Below the pieces are notes generated by a model, which made no database searches, was not told where the DNA came from, and was given only the letters and a program-made list of their open reading frames with translations. From NCBI GenBank assembly GCA_943908475.1, contig CALTTG010000021.1, positions 1 through 64,000 on the forward strand: a stretch of 64,000 nucleotides of DNA, written 5' to 3'. How positions within the stretch are numbered: position 1 is the stretch's first letter; every line of letters starts with the position of its first letter. This document shows, in pieces, positions 52,024-61,992 of this stretch. A program made the translations under genes and the position numbers. The DNA comes from an uncultured Burkholderiales bacterium (GTDB lineage Bacteria; Pseudomonadota; Gammaproteobacteria; Burkholderiales; Burkholderiaceae_C).

Positions 52024-55000
52024 TCAACCCACCCACTTGCGAGCGTTGCGGAACATCCGCAACCAGGGGCTCGCATCGCTGAGGTTGCCACTCGTCCAGC
52101 TCATTTGAACGTTGCGGAACACGCGCTCGGGGTGCGGCATCATGGCGGTGAAGCGGCCGTCCGCGGTGGTCACGCTGGTCAAGCCCTCGGGCGATCCATT
52201 CGGGTTGAACGGATAGGTCTCCGTCGCAGCGCCGTGGTGATCCACAAAGCGCATGGCGCGGTGAACCTTCGAGGCATTGCCCCTTTGTGAGAAGTTGGCA
52301 AAGCCCTCCCCGTGAGAGACGGCGATCGGCATGCGGCTGCCGGCCATGCCCTGGAAGAACAGTGAGGGGCTTTCCAGCACCTCCACGAGGCTCAAGCGGG
52401 CTTCAAAACGTGTGCTTTGGTTGGTGGTGAACTTCGGCCAGTCTTGCGCTCCCGGAATGATGGGCGCCAAGGCAGCCAGCATCTGGCAGCCGTTGCACAC
52501 CCCCAGCGCGAAGGTGTCCGGACGACCAAAGAAGGCCGCAAACTGCTCGGCCAACTTCGGGTTGAACATGATCGAGCGCGCCCAACCCTCACCCGCACCG
52601 AGGGTGTCGCCGTAGCTGAAGCCCCCACAAGCGATGAAGCCCTGGAATTGGTCCAGGCGCGCACGCCCAGCCTGCAAGTCGCTCATGTGCACGTCGAAGG
52701 TGTCGAAGCCCCCCTGCGCCACGGCATACGCCATTTCCACATGAGAGTTCACGCCCTGCTCACGCAAGATGGCCACCTTGGGACGGGCCTTGTGGATGAA
52801 CGGCGCGGCCACGTCCTCGAGCGGATCGAAGCTCAGGCTGACGTGCATGCCTGGGTCTTGAGGTGCACCGATGGTGGCGTGTTCGCTGTCCGCGCACGCG
52901 GGGTTGTCGCGCAGTTGTGCAATGCGCCAGCTCACGTCGTCCCAAGCCTTGTGCAATTGCTCGAGGGGCGCGCTGAACACGGCCTTGGCATCTCGCCAGA
53001 CCTGCACCTGATCTTTGGCCGCCCCCGACAACACGGGTTTGCCAATGACATGGCTGTGTTTGCTCAGCCCATGTTCACGCAGGGTCTGCATCACGGCATC
53101 TCGGTCGACCGTGCGCACTTGCAGCACCACACCGAGTTCTTCGTTGAACAACGCCTTGAGCGTCAGCTCATTGCGACGCTCGCCCACTTGCCCAGCCCAG
53201 TTCTTGGAGTCGCCGGTGTCGGCGCGGCTGTCGTCGATGCCATTGCCTTCAGTGACCAGCATGTCCACATTCAGGCTGACGCCCGTGTGACCCGCGAAGG
53301 CCATTTCGCACACGGTGGCCCACAGGCCACCATCGCCCCGATCGTGGTACGCCAGCAGTTTGCCTTGGCTGCGCAGCGCGTTGACGGCGCTGACGGTGGC
53401 TTTGAGCATCTCGGCGTTGTCACAGTCTGGCACGTCATTGCCGAACTGTTTGAGGACTTGAGCCAGCATGGAGCCGCCCATGCGGTTCTTGCCTTCCCCC
53501 AGGTCGATCAGGATGAGGCTGGTGTCGAGCGCCTGGCCCTGTTCGGTGGTGACCAATTGCGGTGTCAGCGTGCCGCGCACATCGGCCACCGAGGCAAACG
53601 CCGTGACGATCAAGGACACGGGGGCCGTGACCTGTTTGGTCGTGCCCTGGTCGCTCCATTTGGTCCGCATCGACAACGAGTCTTTGCCCACCGGAATGGA
53701 GATGCCCAAGGCCGGGCAGAGTTCCATGCCCACCGCCTTGACCGTGTCGTACAAAGCAGCATCTTCACCGGGCTCGCCGCAAGCGGCCATCCAGTTGGCG
53801 GACAACTTCACGCGAGGCAAGTCGATGGGGGCGGCCAACAGGTTGGTGATCGCCTCGGCCACGGCCATGCGGCCCGAGGCCGGGGCATTCACCGAGGCCA
53901 AGGGAGTGCGCTCGCCCATGGCCATGGCCTCACCGGCAAAGCCTTTGAAGTCGGCCAAAGTCACGGCCACGTCGGCCACTGGCACTTGCCAAGGCCCGAC
54001 CATCTGGTCGCGGTGGTTCAAACCGCCCACCGTGCGGTCGCCAATCGTGATCAGGAAGCGCTTGCTGGCCACCGTGGGGTGGCGCAGCACGTCAAAAGCC
54101 ACCGTGTCGAGTGAAACGCCGGTCAGGTCCAGGCGTCCGCCATCCCGAGCCACACGCACCACATCGCGATGCATCTTGGGCGGCTTGCCCAGCAACACGT
54201 CCATGGGCATGTCGATCGCCTTCTCGGCATCGGCTTGCGTGCTGTCGCTGAGGATCAGTTCGGTCTCGTCGGTGGCCACCCCGATCACGCCGAAGGGGCA
54301 GCGCTCACGAGCGGCCATCTCGGTGAAGATGGGGAGCGATTCGGGGGCAATGGCCAGCACATACCGTTCTTGGCTCTCGTTGCACCAGATTTCCTTGGGC
54401 GCCAGGCCCGTTTCCTCCAGCGGCACTTTGCTCAGGTCGAAACGAGCGCCCTTTTCCGCGCCGTCCACCAATTCAGGGAAAGCGTTTGAAATGCCACCGG
54501 CACCCACGTCGTGGATGGCCAGGATCGGGTTTTGGCCGCCCAGGCCCCAGCAGTGGTTGATGACCTCCTGCGCACGGCGCTGGATTTCAGGGTTGCCGCG
54601 CTGCACCGAGTCGAAATCGAGGTTGGCCGAATTGGTGCCGGCTGCCATCGAAGAGGCGGCCGAGCCCCCCATGCCGATTCGCATGCCGGGGCCACCCAAT
54701 TGAATCAACAAGGTGCCTGCCGGGAATTTGACCTTGCGGGTCTGTTCGCTGCTGATCGTGCCCAGGCCCCCGGCGATCATGATGGGCTTGTGGTAGCCAC
54801 GACGGATGGCATCGGGGCCTTCACCCACGGTTTGCTCGAACACCCGGAAGTAGCCCGCGAGGTTGGATCGTCCGAATTCATTGTTGAATGCGGCGCCGCC
54901 CAAAGGGCCTTCGATCATGATCTGCAGGGGGCTGGCAATGTGCTCTGGCTTGCCGAATTGTTCGGTCTCCCAGGGCTCGTTGGTGCCCGGCAGGTTCAAG

Positions 55001-56058
55001 TTGGAGACTGAGAAACCCGTCAGGCCCGACTTCGGACGCGAACCCCGACCCGTGGCACCTTCGTCACGGATTTCGCCCCCTGCCCCCGTCGAGGCGCCGG
55101 GATACGGGGAAATGGCCGTGGGGTGGTTGTGGGTCTCCACCTTCATCAACACATGGGCCAGCTCTTCACGGCCTTGGTACTGCGGGGCATTGGTGTAGCC
55201 CGCCGGCATCCAGCGCTCGATCAAGTGCCCTTCCATCACCGAGGCGTTGTCGGCATAGGCGATCACCGTGTGCTGAGCATTCAACTTTTCGGTGTTGCGA
55301 ATCATCCCGAACATCGACAAATCTTGCGGCTGCCCGTCAATGGTGAACTGAGCATTGAAGATCTTGTGGCGGCAGTGCTCGGAGTTCGCCTGGGCGAACA
55401 TCATCAACTCGACATCGGTCGGGTTGCGTTTCAGGCCGGTGAACGCCTGGACCAGGTAGTCGATTTCGTCCTCTGACAGCGCCAGGCCGAACGTCACGTT
55501 CGCCTCTTCGAGGGCCTGACGGCCATGGCCCAGCACATCGACCTTCTCCATGGGCTGTCCGGGCTTTTCGGCGAACAGTTGCTGGGCTTCATCGCGGCTG
55601 AACAACACGCTTTCGGTCATTCGATCGTGCAGTGCGGCAGCGCAAGAGGCCAGATCTTGCGGCGCCAACGACTTGCTGCCCCCGGTCAGTGAGCTGAGGA
55701 TGCCCGACTTGAAGCTCAACCGGAACTCCGTGACGCGTTCCACACGCCGAATGGCCAACCCGCAGTTGTGCGCGATGTCCGTGGCCTTGGACGCCCAAGG
55801 AGACAAGGTGCCCAGGCGGGGGGCCACCACGATCAGGTCGCCATCGCTGGGGCCCTCGTAGTGGTCGCCATAGGTCAACAGCGCCGACAATTTATCGATG
55901 TCTGCGGTGGTCAGCACCTGATCCACCGCCACCCAGTGAACAAAGCGTGCGTGCACGCCGCTGATCCGGGGGTTGATGGCTTGCAGCTTGGGCAGCAGAG
56001 CCTGGACTTGGTGGGGGGCCAGGGCGTTGCCGCCCTCAAAGTGCATCAGCTTGGACAT
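52024..56058 (-). CDS. purL: Phosphoribosylformylglycinamidine synthase (large single-chain type)
   Basis: PurL converts FGAR to FGAM with ATP and glutamine in purine synthesis. The 1344-residue single-chain form has the FGAR-AT linker and two PurM-like halves (NSEHCRHKIFNAQFTIDG, VETHNHPTAISPYPGASTGAGGEIRDE as two family blocks, GPGMRIGMGGSAASSM). The glutaminase at the C-terminus has nucleophile Cys in GVCNGCQMLAAL (about 1188) and HGEG. ATG 56058 (MSKLMHFEGG) was chosen; ATG 56046 is possible. It is divergent from map. Confidence 0.97.
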   Translation of the reverse strand: MSKLMHFEGGNALAPHQVQALLPKLQAINPRISGVHARFVHWVAVDQVLTTADIDKLSALLTYGDHYEGPSDGDLIVVAPRLGTLSPWASKATDIAHNCGLAIRRVERVTEFRLSFKSGILSSLTGGSKSLAPQDLASCAAALHDRMTESVLFSRDEAQQLFAEKPGQPMEKVDVLGHGRQALEEANVTFGLALSEDEIDYLVQAFTGLKRNPTDVELMMFAQANSEHCRHKIFNAQFTIDGQPQDLSMFGMIRNTEKLNAQHTVIAYADNASVMEGHLIERWMPAGYTNAPQYQGREELAHVLMKVETHNHPTAISPYPGASTGAGGEIRDEGATGRGSRPKSGLTGFSVSNLNLPGTNEPWETEQFGKPEHIASPLQIMIEGPLGGAAFNNEFGRSNLAGYFRVFEQTVGEGPDAIRRGYHKPIMIAGGLGTISSEQTRKVKFPAGTLLIQLGGPGMRIGMGGSAASSMAAGTNSANLDFDSVQRGNPEIQRRAQEVINHCWGLGGQNPILAIHDVGAGGISNAFPELVDGAEKGARFDLSKVPLEETGLAPKEIWCNESQERYVLAIAPESLPIFTEMAARERCPFGVIGVATDETELILSDSTQADAEKAIDMPMDVLLGKPPKMHRDVVRVARDGGRLDLTGVSLDTVAFDVLRHPTVASKRFLITIGDRTVGGLNHRDQMVGPWQVPVADVAVTLADFKGFAGEAMAMGERTPLASVNAPASGRMAVAEAITNLLAAPIDLPRVKLSANWMAACGEPGEDAALYDTVKAVGMELCPALGISIPVGKDSLSMRTKWSDQGTTKQVTAPVSLIVTAFASVADVRGTLTPQLVTTEQGQALDTSLILIDLGEGKNRMGGSMLAQVLKQFGNDVPDCDNAEMLKATVSAVNALRSQGKLLAYHDRGDGGLWATVCEMAFAGHTGVSLNVDMLVTEGNGIDDSRADTGDSKNWAGQVGERRNELTLKALFNEELGVVLQVRTVDRDAVMQTLREHGLSKHSHVIGKPVLSGAAKDQVQVWRDAKAVFSAPLEQLHKAWDDVSWRIAQLRDNPACADSEHATIGAPQDPGMHVSLSFDPLEDVAAPFIHKARPKVAILREQGVNSHVEMAYAVAQGGFDTFDVHMSDLQAGRARLDQFQGFIACGGFSYGDTLGAGEGWARSIMFNPKLAEQFAAFFGRPDTFALGVCNGCQMLAALAPIIPGAQDWPKFTTNQSTRFEARLSLVEVLESPSLFFQGMAGSRMPIAVSHGEGFANFSQRGNASKVHRAMRFVDHHGAATETYPFNPNGSPEGLTSVTTADGRFTAMMPHPERVFRNVQMSWTSGNLSDASPWLRMFRNARKWVG

Positions 56059-56232
56059 CGCGATGGGTGCGTGGGTGCAGGTGGAGGGCCTGAAAATGCG
56101 ACCGCCCTGCGGTTGCAGGGCGTCGAACAAGGGTTGTTGGGGATTTTACCAGCCCAGAAGACGTGCAAACCAACCCACGGGCGCGTTCCACGCGCAAACC
56201 GGGGTGATGCCGAATCCCCGATAATGAATGCC

Positions 56233-57045
56233 ATGAGCATCACGATCAAAACAGGCGCCGACATCGACGCCATGCGCATCGCCGGTCGCCTCGCTTCCGA
56301 GGTGCTGGATTTCCTCACGCCCCACGTTCAGCCCGGCATCACCACCGAGGCCCTGGACAAACTGGCCCACGACTACATGGTGGACGTTCAAGGCACCATT
56401 CCCGCGCCATTGAACTATGCCCCGGGCGGTCATGCGCCCTACCCCAAGTCCATCTGCACCTCGATCAATCACCAGGTGTGTCACGGCATTCCGAACGATC
56501 GGGCCTTGAAGGATGGCGACATCATCAACATCGACATCACTGTGATCAAAGACGGATGGCATGGTGACACCAGCCGCATGTTCGTCGTCGGCAATGGGTC
56601 AATTGCCGCCAAACGCCTGTGTGCCCACACCTATGAAGCCATGTGGAAGGGCATCGCCAAGGTCCGCCCTGGCGCTCGTCTGGGCGACATTGGTCACACC
56701 ATCCAGACGTTTTCTGAGAACCAAGGTTTTTCCGTGGTGCGAGAGTTCTGCGGGCACGGCATCGGCCAGAAGTTCCACGAAGAACCCCAGGTGCTCCACT
56801 ACGGACGTCCGGGCACCCTCGAAGAGCTCAAGCCGGGCATGATCTTCACCATCGAGCCGATGATCAATGCGGGCAAGCGCGAGATCAAGTCCTTGGGCGA
56901 TGGCTGGACCATCGTCACCAAAGACCGGTCCTTGTCGGCCCAATGGGAACACACGGTGTTGGTGACCGAAACCGGCTATGAAGTGCTGACCTTGTCGAAC
57001 GGCAGCCCTCCCCCGCCCGACTTCATCACGTCGACCCGAACCTGA
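56233..57045 (+). CDS. map: Methionine aminopeptidase type I
   Basis: Map removes initiator methionine when the next residue is small. The 270-residue type Ia enzyme shows the metal ligands in INIDITVIKDGWHGDTSRMF (two Asp), HGIGQKFHEEPQVLHYG (His), MIFTIEPMIN (Glu) and SAQWEHTVLVTETGYEV (Glu). ATG 56233 gives MSITIKTGADIDAM, the usual start; ATG 56224 would add three residues. It is followed by glnD, as in E. coli map-glnD. Confidence 0.96.
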   Translation: MSITIKTGADIDAMRIAGRLASEVLDFLTPHVQPGITTEALDKLAHDYMVDVQGTIPAPLNYAPGGHAPYPKSICTSINHQVCHGIPNDRALKDGDIINIDITVIKDGWHGDTSRMFVVGNGSIAAKRLCAHTYEAMWKGIAKVRPGARLGDIGHTIQTFSENQGFSVVREFCGHGIGQKFHEEPQVLHYGRPGTLEELKPGMIFTIEPMINAGKREIKSLGDGWTIVTKDRSLSAQWEHTVLVTETGYEVLTLSNGSPPPPDFITSTRT

Positions 57046-57104
57046 GCCATCGGCCTTGAGCCACACGACACCCGCTGCCACGGGTGTCACAACCTGCTGT
57101 ACCC

Positions 57105-59696
57105 ATGTCCGTGGACGTCGCCGCACTGCGCACTGAATTCAAATCGGCCAAAGCTGAACTGCTGAGCCAGTTCGGTCAAAGTCGCCCGACGACCGCGTCA
57201 GCGCGTCGGCTGCTCACGCACATGGCGCGCTTGGTGGACAAGACCCTCGGGCAGATCTGGGACGCCCACGCCATGCCGAAGGGCTCGGCCCTGGTGGCCG
57301 TGGGCGGGTATGGGCGTGGCGAGTTGTTCCCGCATTCCGACGTGGATGTCCTGATCCTGCTGCCGGTGTCGCCCTCAGTGATGGGTGATGACGGGATGGC
57401 CCCCGCGCTGGAAGGCTTCATCAGCACCTGCTGGGACGTGGGGCTCGAGATCGGCTCCAGCGTTCGCACGGTGATCGAGTGTGTCGAAGAGGCTCAGCGC
57501 GACGTCACCGTGCAGACCGCCCTGCTGGAGGCCCGCTTCCTGCACGGCTCGAAGGCACGGTTCAATGAAATGACCAAGGCCACGACCGCGGCCATGGACG
57601 CGACCAGCTTCGTGCGTGCCAAGACCTTGGAGATGCGCCAGCGCCACACCAAGTACGAAGACACACCCTATTCGCTGGAACCCAACTGCAAGGAAAGTCC
57701 TGGCGGGTTGAGGGACCTGCAGGTGGTCTTGTGGTTGGCCCGAGCGGCAGGCTTGGGGCGCAACTGGCAGGAGATGTCTCAAAAGGGGCTGCTCACCCCC
57801 TTTGAAGCCCGCCAGTTGGCCGTCAACGAAGGGCAGCTCAAGCTGATTCGTGCGCGCTTGCACCAGATCGCGGGCCGTCGCGAAGATCGCCTGGTGTTCG
57901 ATTTGCAGAACAGTGTGGCCGAATCCTTTGGGCACAAGAACACCCGTGCCTTGCGCGCCAGCGAAGCCCTGATGCGTCGCTATTACTGGGCGGCCAAGGC
58001 CGTGACGCAGCTCAACCAGATCCTGATGCTGAACATCGAGGAGCGCATCAACGGGTCTGACAAAGCGCCCATGCGCCCCATTGACGCCCAATTTTTGGAC
58101 CGGGGCGGCCTGTTGGAAGTCGCCAGCGATGACCTGTACGAGCAGGACCAGACGGCCATCCTCCGCACCTTCCTGGTGCTGCAACAGCACGACACCATCA
58201 AGGGCCTGTCGGCCCGCACCCTGCGAGCGCTGTACAACGCGCGGGGCCTGATGAATGGCGAGTTCCGCCGTGATCCGGTCAATCGGGCCACCTTCATGGC
58301 CATCCTGAAGTCACCCCATGGCCAGACCCGCCTGTTCCGCCTGCTGAATCAAACCAGCGTGCTGGGCCGTTACCTGTGGGTGTTTCGTCGCATCGTGGGG
58401 CAAATGCAGCATGACCTGTTCCACGTCTACACGGTCGATCAGCACATCCTGATGGTGCTGCGAAACGTGCGCCGGTTCTTCATCCCCGAACACGCTCATG
58501 AGTACCCGTTTTGCACGCAATTGGCGTCAGAATGGGACAAGCCCTGGCTCTTTTACGTTGCCGCGCTGTTTCATGATGTGGCCAAAGGCCGAGGTGGCGA
58601 TCATTCGGAGCTGGGCGCCGTGGAGGTCAGGCGCTTTTGCCGCGACCATGGCATCGAAGCAGAAGACAGCAAACTGGTGGAGTTCCTCGTGCACGAGCAC
58701 CTCACCATGTCGCGGGTGGCGCAAAAGGAAGACCTGTCGGACCCCGATGTCATTCAGGCCTTCGCCCAACGCATGGGCAATGAGCGTCGCCTCACGGCCT
58801 TGTATTTGCTCACCGTGGCCGACATCCGTGGCACGAGCCCCAAGGTCTGGAACGCTTGGAAGGGCAAGCTGCTGGAAGACCTCTACAAGCTCACGCTGCG
58901 TGCGCTGGGTGGCGCCCGCCCCCACATGGATGCGGAGATTGAGTCTCGAAAGCAGCAAGCCTTGCAGACACTCGCCCTGCGGTCGGCGCGTCCTGGTGCT
59001 GAGGAATCGCTGTGGAAAACGCTGGACGTGGGGTATTTCGCTCGGCACGATGCCGACGACATCGCTTGGCACACACGCTCACTGGCTCGTGAGGTCCACA
59101 CCGATCAACCGATCGTGAGGGCTCGCCTGTCGTCGGTGGGCGAAGGCCTCCAAGTGCTGGTGTACACCCCCGACAAGGCTGACGTGTTCGCGCGCATTTG
59201 CGGTTACTTCGATCGCGCGGGGTTCAACATCCTGGATGCACGCATCCACACCACCCAAATTGGCTACGCGCTGGACACCTTCCAGCTCATCGCGGGACCC
59301 AACGCCAGGCACGATGGGGTGCATTACCGAGAGCTGATCAACTTGGTTGAAAGTCAGCTGTCGGAAGCCTTGTCGTCCGACAAGGCGCTGCATGAGCCCA
59401 CCCGCGGACGCTTGTCACGCCGAGTGAAGTCCTTCCCGATCCAGCCACGGCTGACCTTGCGCCCCGACGAGCGAGCGCAGCGCTACTTGCTGTCGATTTC
59501 GGCGAGCGATCGCTCCGGCCTGCTGTACGCGATCGCCCGTGTGCTGGCCCGCCATCAGGTGAATGTCCAGCTCGCCAAGATCGACACCTTGGGCGAGCGT
59601 GTGGAAGACACCTTTTTGCTCACGGGGCCCTTGCTCCGGCAGGACAAAGCCCAATTGGCCCTGGAAACCGAGCTCTTGGAAGTGCTCGCCCCCTGA
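57105..59696 (+). CDS. glnD: PII uridylyltransferase / uridylyl-removing enzyme
   Basis: GlnD senses glutamine and adds or removes UMP on PII (GlnB/GlnK), setting NtrC activity. The 863-residue protein has a nucleotidyltransferase domain VAVGGYGRGELFPHSDVD (about 64-82), the central helical part, an HD uridylyl-removing domain LFHDVAKGRGGDHSELGA (about 488-505), and two C-terminal ACT domains (start about 690 and 795) that bind glutamine. ATG 57105 was chosen; GTG 57084 is in frame upstream. This enzyme should control the sigma-54 nitrate cluster at 40-48 kb through PII and NtrB/NtrC. Confidence 0.97.
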   Translation: MSVDVAALRTEFKSAKAELLSQFGQSRPTTASARRLLTHMARLVDKTLGQIWDAHAMPKGSALVAVGGYGRGELFPHSDVDVLILLPVSPSVMGDDGMAPALEGFISTCWDVGLEIGSSVRTVIECVEEAQRDVTVQTALLEARFLHGSKARFNEMTKATTAAMDATSFVRAKTLEMRQRHTKYEDTPYSLEPNCKESPGGLRDLQVVLWLARAAGLGRNWQEMSQKGLLTPFEARQLAVNEGQLKLIRARLHQIAGRREDRLVFDLQNSVAESFGHKNTRALRASEALMRRYYWAAKAVTQLNQILMLNIEERINGSDKAPMRPIDAQFLDRGGLLEVASDDLYEQDQTAILRTFLVLQQHDTIKGLSARTLRALYNARGLMNGEFRRDPVNRATFMAILKSPHGQTRLFRLLNQTSVLGRYLWVFRRIVGQMQHDLFHVYTVDQHILMVLRNVRRFFIPEHAHEYPFCTQLASEWDKPWLFYVAALFHDVAKGRGGDHSELGAVEVRRFCRDHGIEAEDSKLVEFLVHEHLTMSRVAQKEDLSDPDVIQAFAQRMGNERRLTALYLLTVADIRGTSPKVWNAWKGKLLEDLYKLTLRALGGARPHMDAEIESRKQQALQTLALRSARPGAEESLWKTLDVGYFARHDADDIAWHTRSLAREVHTDQPIVRARLSSVGEGLQVLVYTPDKADVFARICGYFDRAGFNILDARIHTTQIGYALDTFQLIAGPNARHDGVHYRELINLVESQLSEALSSDKALHEPTRGRLSRRVKSFPIQPRLTLRPDERAQRYLLSISASDRSGLLYAIARVLARHQVNVQLAKIDTLGERVEDTFLLTGPLLRQDKAQLALETELLEVLAP

Positions 59697-59730
59697 ACAG
59701 GCGCTCCGCAGACCTGAGTGCGCTGGTCTG

Positions 59731-59934
59731 TCAGGCCGGCTCTTTCGGGTCCAGCAGCATTTCCAGCTGGGTGATCTGGTCCCGCAGCATCAATCTGCGC
59801 TTCTTGAGTCGCCGAATGGCCAGTTCGTCCGCGGGGGTCTGATCCGCCGCGCGGTCAATGAGGCTGTCCAGGTCGGCATGCTCCATGCGGAGCTCGATCA
59901 GGCGTCGGTGGGGTGAATGCAGGTTCTCTTGCAT
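59731..59934 (-). CDS. YdcH-like DUF465 protein
   Basis: The 67-residue protein is a helical hairpin/coiled coil (SPHRRLIELRMEHADLDSLIDRAA, ELAIRRLKKRRLMLRDQI) characteristic of the DUF465/YdcH family, function unknown. ATG 59934 (MQENLHSPHRR) fits relatives. It is convergent with glnD and divergent from the PP2C gene. Confidence 0.85.
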   Translation of the reverse strand: MQENLHSPHRRLIELRMEHADLDSLIDRAADQTPADELAIRRLKKRRLMLRDQITQLEMLLDPKEPA

Positions 59935-60037
59935 GGTGGCAATCGAGGTAACACCCGAGGGTCGCGCCACACTGATTTACAGGGGATGCAACGCTGAAGC
60001 GCTCTGGAAGGGTCGGTTTCCCGATTATAGTTTTCCC

Positions 60038-60805
60038 ATGACCAAACAGGCATCCGGACACCGTCTCGTTGCAGCCACCGGCCTGCATCGCGGCGACCGG
60101 CTTTATCAGCAAGATCAGGTGGAAATCCTCCCGCACCTGCGCACCCAAGGCTGCGTGCTGGGTGTTGTCGCCGACGGCATGGGCGGGAAAAGCGGTGGGC
60201 GCAAGGCAGCCGACCAGGTCATCATGACCGCTCGCCAGACCTTCGAGCGCTACGCACCTGAGCAAGACGACCCCACCCAGACCTTGCGTCAACTGGTGCA
60301 GGAAGCGCACCTGATGATCAAGCTGACGGCCATTGCCTTTGAGGAAGAGCCCCACAGCACCCTGGCCGCGTTCATCGTCAATCCAGACCGCAGTGCCGCC
60401 ATGGTGCACGCCGGCGACTCTCGGGTCTACCACTTTCGCCAATCAGAGATGATGCACCGCACGCTCGACCATTCGTTCGTGCAGCGCCTCATCAACGAGG
60501 GCCAAATCACCGAGGAAGAGGCCAACACCCACCCCCAAGCCAATTTGCTGATTGGCTGCCTGGGCACCCAACAAGACCCGCCCCAAGATGTGCACCTGAT
60601 CGAGCGGCTGGAAGTGGGCGACACGCTGATGGCTTGCAGCGACGGCCTCTGGCACTACTTCACCCCGCGAGAAATTGGCGCGGTGTTGCTGACCTTGCCG
60701 GCCCGAGAGGCGGCCGAAATGTTGATCAGCAAAGCGCGCCACCGTGCCCGGGGCAGCGGTGACAACCTCAGCATCGCCTTGGTGAAAGTGGAATCAGGTC
60801 AGTGA
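60038..60805 (+). CDS. PP2C-family Ser/Thr protein phosphatase
   Basis: The 255-residue stand-alone phosphatase has all PP2C metal-binding Asp: RGDRLYQQDQVE, VVADGMGGKSGGRKAADQ, VHAGDSRVYHF, ACSDGLWHYF and GSGDNLSIALV. No kinase is adjacent and no membrane segment is seen, so it is cytosolic. ATG 60038 (MTKQASGHRLV) was chosen. Its stop overlaps the convergent zapE stop by 12 nt. The substrate phosphoprotein is unknown; the kinase/phosphatase fusion at 41.4 kb is a possible partner but is far away. Confidence 0.92.
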   Translation: MTKQASGHRLVAATGLHRGDRLYQQDQVEILPHLRTQGCVLGVVADGMGGKSGGRKAADQVIMTARQTFERYAPEQDDPTQTLRQLVQEAHLMIKLTAIAFEEEPHSTLAAFIVNPDRSAAMVHAGDSRVYHFRQSEMMHRTLDHSFVQRLINEGQITEEEANTHPQANLLIGCLGTQQDPPQDVHLIERLEVGDTLMACSDGLWHYFTPREIGAVLLTLPAREAAEMLISKARHRARGSGDNLSIALVKVESGQ

Positions 60806-61906
60806 CGTGTCGACCACGCGTCGCTCTTCACTCAGGTACTCTTTCGACTGCATTTCATTGAGGCGCGACACCGTGCGAGGAAATTCGTGCGACATGGGCC
60901 CTTCGGTGTAGAGCTTTTCAGGCGGCACCTCGGCCGAGATCACCAGCTTGCACCGCCGGTCGTACAGCACGTCCACCAACCAAGTGAAGCGGCGCGCCTC
61001 CGAGGCCAGCCGCACTGGCATTTCGGGCACATCACTGAGCATGATGGTGTGGAAACGGGAAGCCAGTTCCAGGTAATCGTTCTGTGAACGTGGCCCACCG
61101 CACAGGGTCTGGAAGTCGAACCACACCACACCACCGGCCTTGCGTCGTGCCTTCAGCACGCGATGCTCGATGTTCAGAGACGGGTCTTCATCGGCCGTCT
61201 CGGCCAACTTGTCAAAAATGCTGGCCATCTCGGCCTGATGGTCTTCGCTCAGCGGCGTCAGGTACAGGTTCGCGAGCTCCAGGGTGCGTCGGCGGTAGTC
61301 GGTGCCACTGTCGACGTTGATGACCTCCAGCTGAGACTTCAACAACTCGATGGCGGGCAAGATGCGGTCTCGGTGCAGGCCGTTGGGGTACAGCCCGTCG
61401 GGATGAAAGTTCGACGTGGTGACGATGCTCATGCGGTGCCGAAACATCGCATCGAGCAGTCGATGCAGAATCATCGCGTCAGTGACGTCGGCCACGTGAA
61501 ATTCATCGAAGCAGATCAAACGGTGCTTGCGCGACATCCGCTTGGCCAGCACCTCCAGCGGATCTTGAACGCCTTTGAGTTCGTGCAGTTGACGATGAAC
61601 CTCGCGCATGAATTCATGGAAGTGCAAACGCGTCTTGCGCTCCAGAGGCACCGCATTGAAGAAGCAGTCCATGATGAAGCTTTTGCCTCGGCCCACCCCG
61701 CCGTACATGTACACGCCCTTCGGCAAGGGCGGATAGCGCAGCATTTTGGTCAAGGCGTTGCCCCGGCGACCTTTGTAGGCGGCCCATTCATCCTGACAGC
61801 GCTGCAGCGATGCGATGCCTTTGAGTTGAGCTTCGTCGGCCTTGTAGCCGCGCTCGGCCAGGCTTTGCTCGTAGAGCTTGGTGACGGAAATGGCAGACGC
61901 AGGCAT
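60794..61906 (-). CDS. zapE: Cell division ATPase ZapE
   Basis: ZapE is an AAA-like ATPase that associates with the Z-ring under stress. The 370-residue protein carries Walker A GGVGRGKSFIMD (about 69-80), ICFDEFHVADVTDAMIL (Walker B), TTSNFHPDGLYPNGLHRDRI, and C-terminal TWLVDVLYDRRCKLVIS. ATG 61906 is the start (MPASAISVTKLYEQS). It is downstream of lpdA behind a strong terminator, the usual Burkholderiales odhB-lpdA-zapE order. Confidence 0.95.
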   Translation of the reverse strand: MPASAISVTKLYEQSLAERGYKADEAQLKGIASLQRCQDEWAAYKGRRGNALTKMLRYPPLPKGVYMYGGVGRGKSFIMDCFFNAVPLERKTRLHFHEFMREVHRQLHELKGVQDPLEVLAKRMSRKHRLICFDEFHVADVTDAMILHRLLDAMFRHRMSIVTTSNFHPDGLYPNGLHRDRILPAIELLKSQLEVINVDSGTDYRRRTLELANLYLTPLSEDHQAEMASIFDKLAETADEDPSLNIEHRVLKARRKAGGVVWFDFQTLCGGPRSQNDYLELASRFHTIMLSDVPEMPVRLASEARRFTWLVDVLYDRRCKLVISAEVPPEKLYTEGPMSHEFPRTVSRLNEMQSKEYLSEERRVVDTSLT

Positions 61907-61947
61907 GACAGGCTCTCGACAAATCGAACAAAGAAGCGGGCAAGAAA

Positions 61948-61970
61948 AAAGGGCAGCCAGGCCGCCCTTT
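61948..61970 (-). terminator. Terminator after lpdA
   Basis: On the minus strand an 11-bp stem with one mismatch (61948-61958 with 61960-61970) is followed by TTTTTTCTTG. It lies between the lpdA stop and the zapE start, so it limits read-through into zapE. Confidence 0.8.
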
Positions 61971-61992
61971 CAGGAACTCTGCTGCACCCAAG

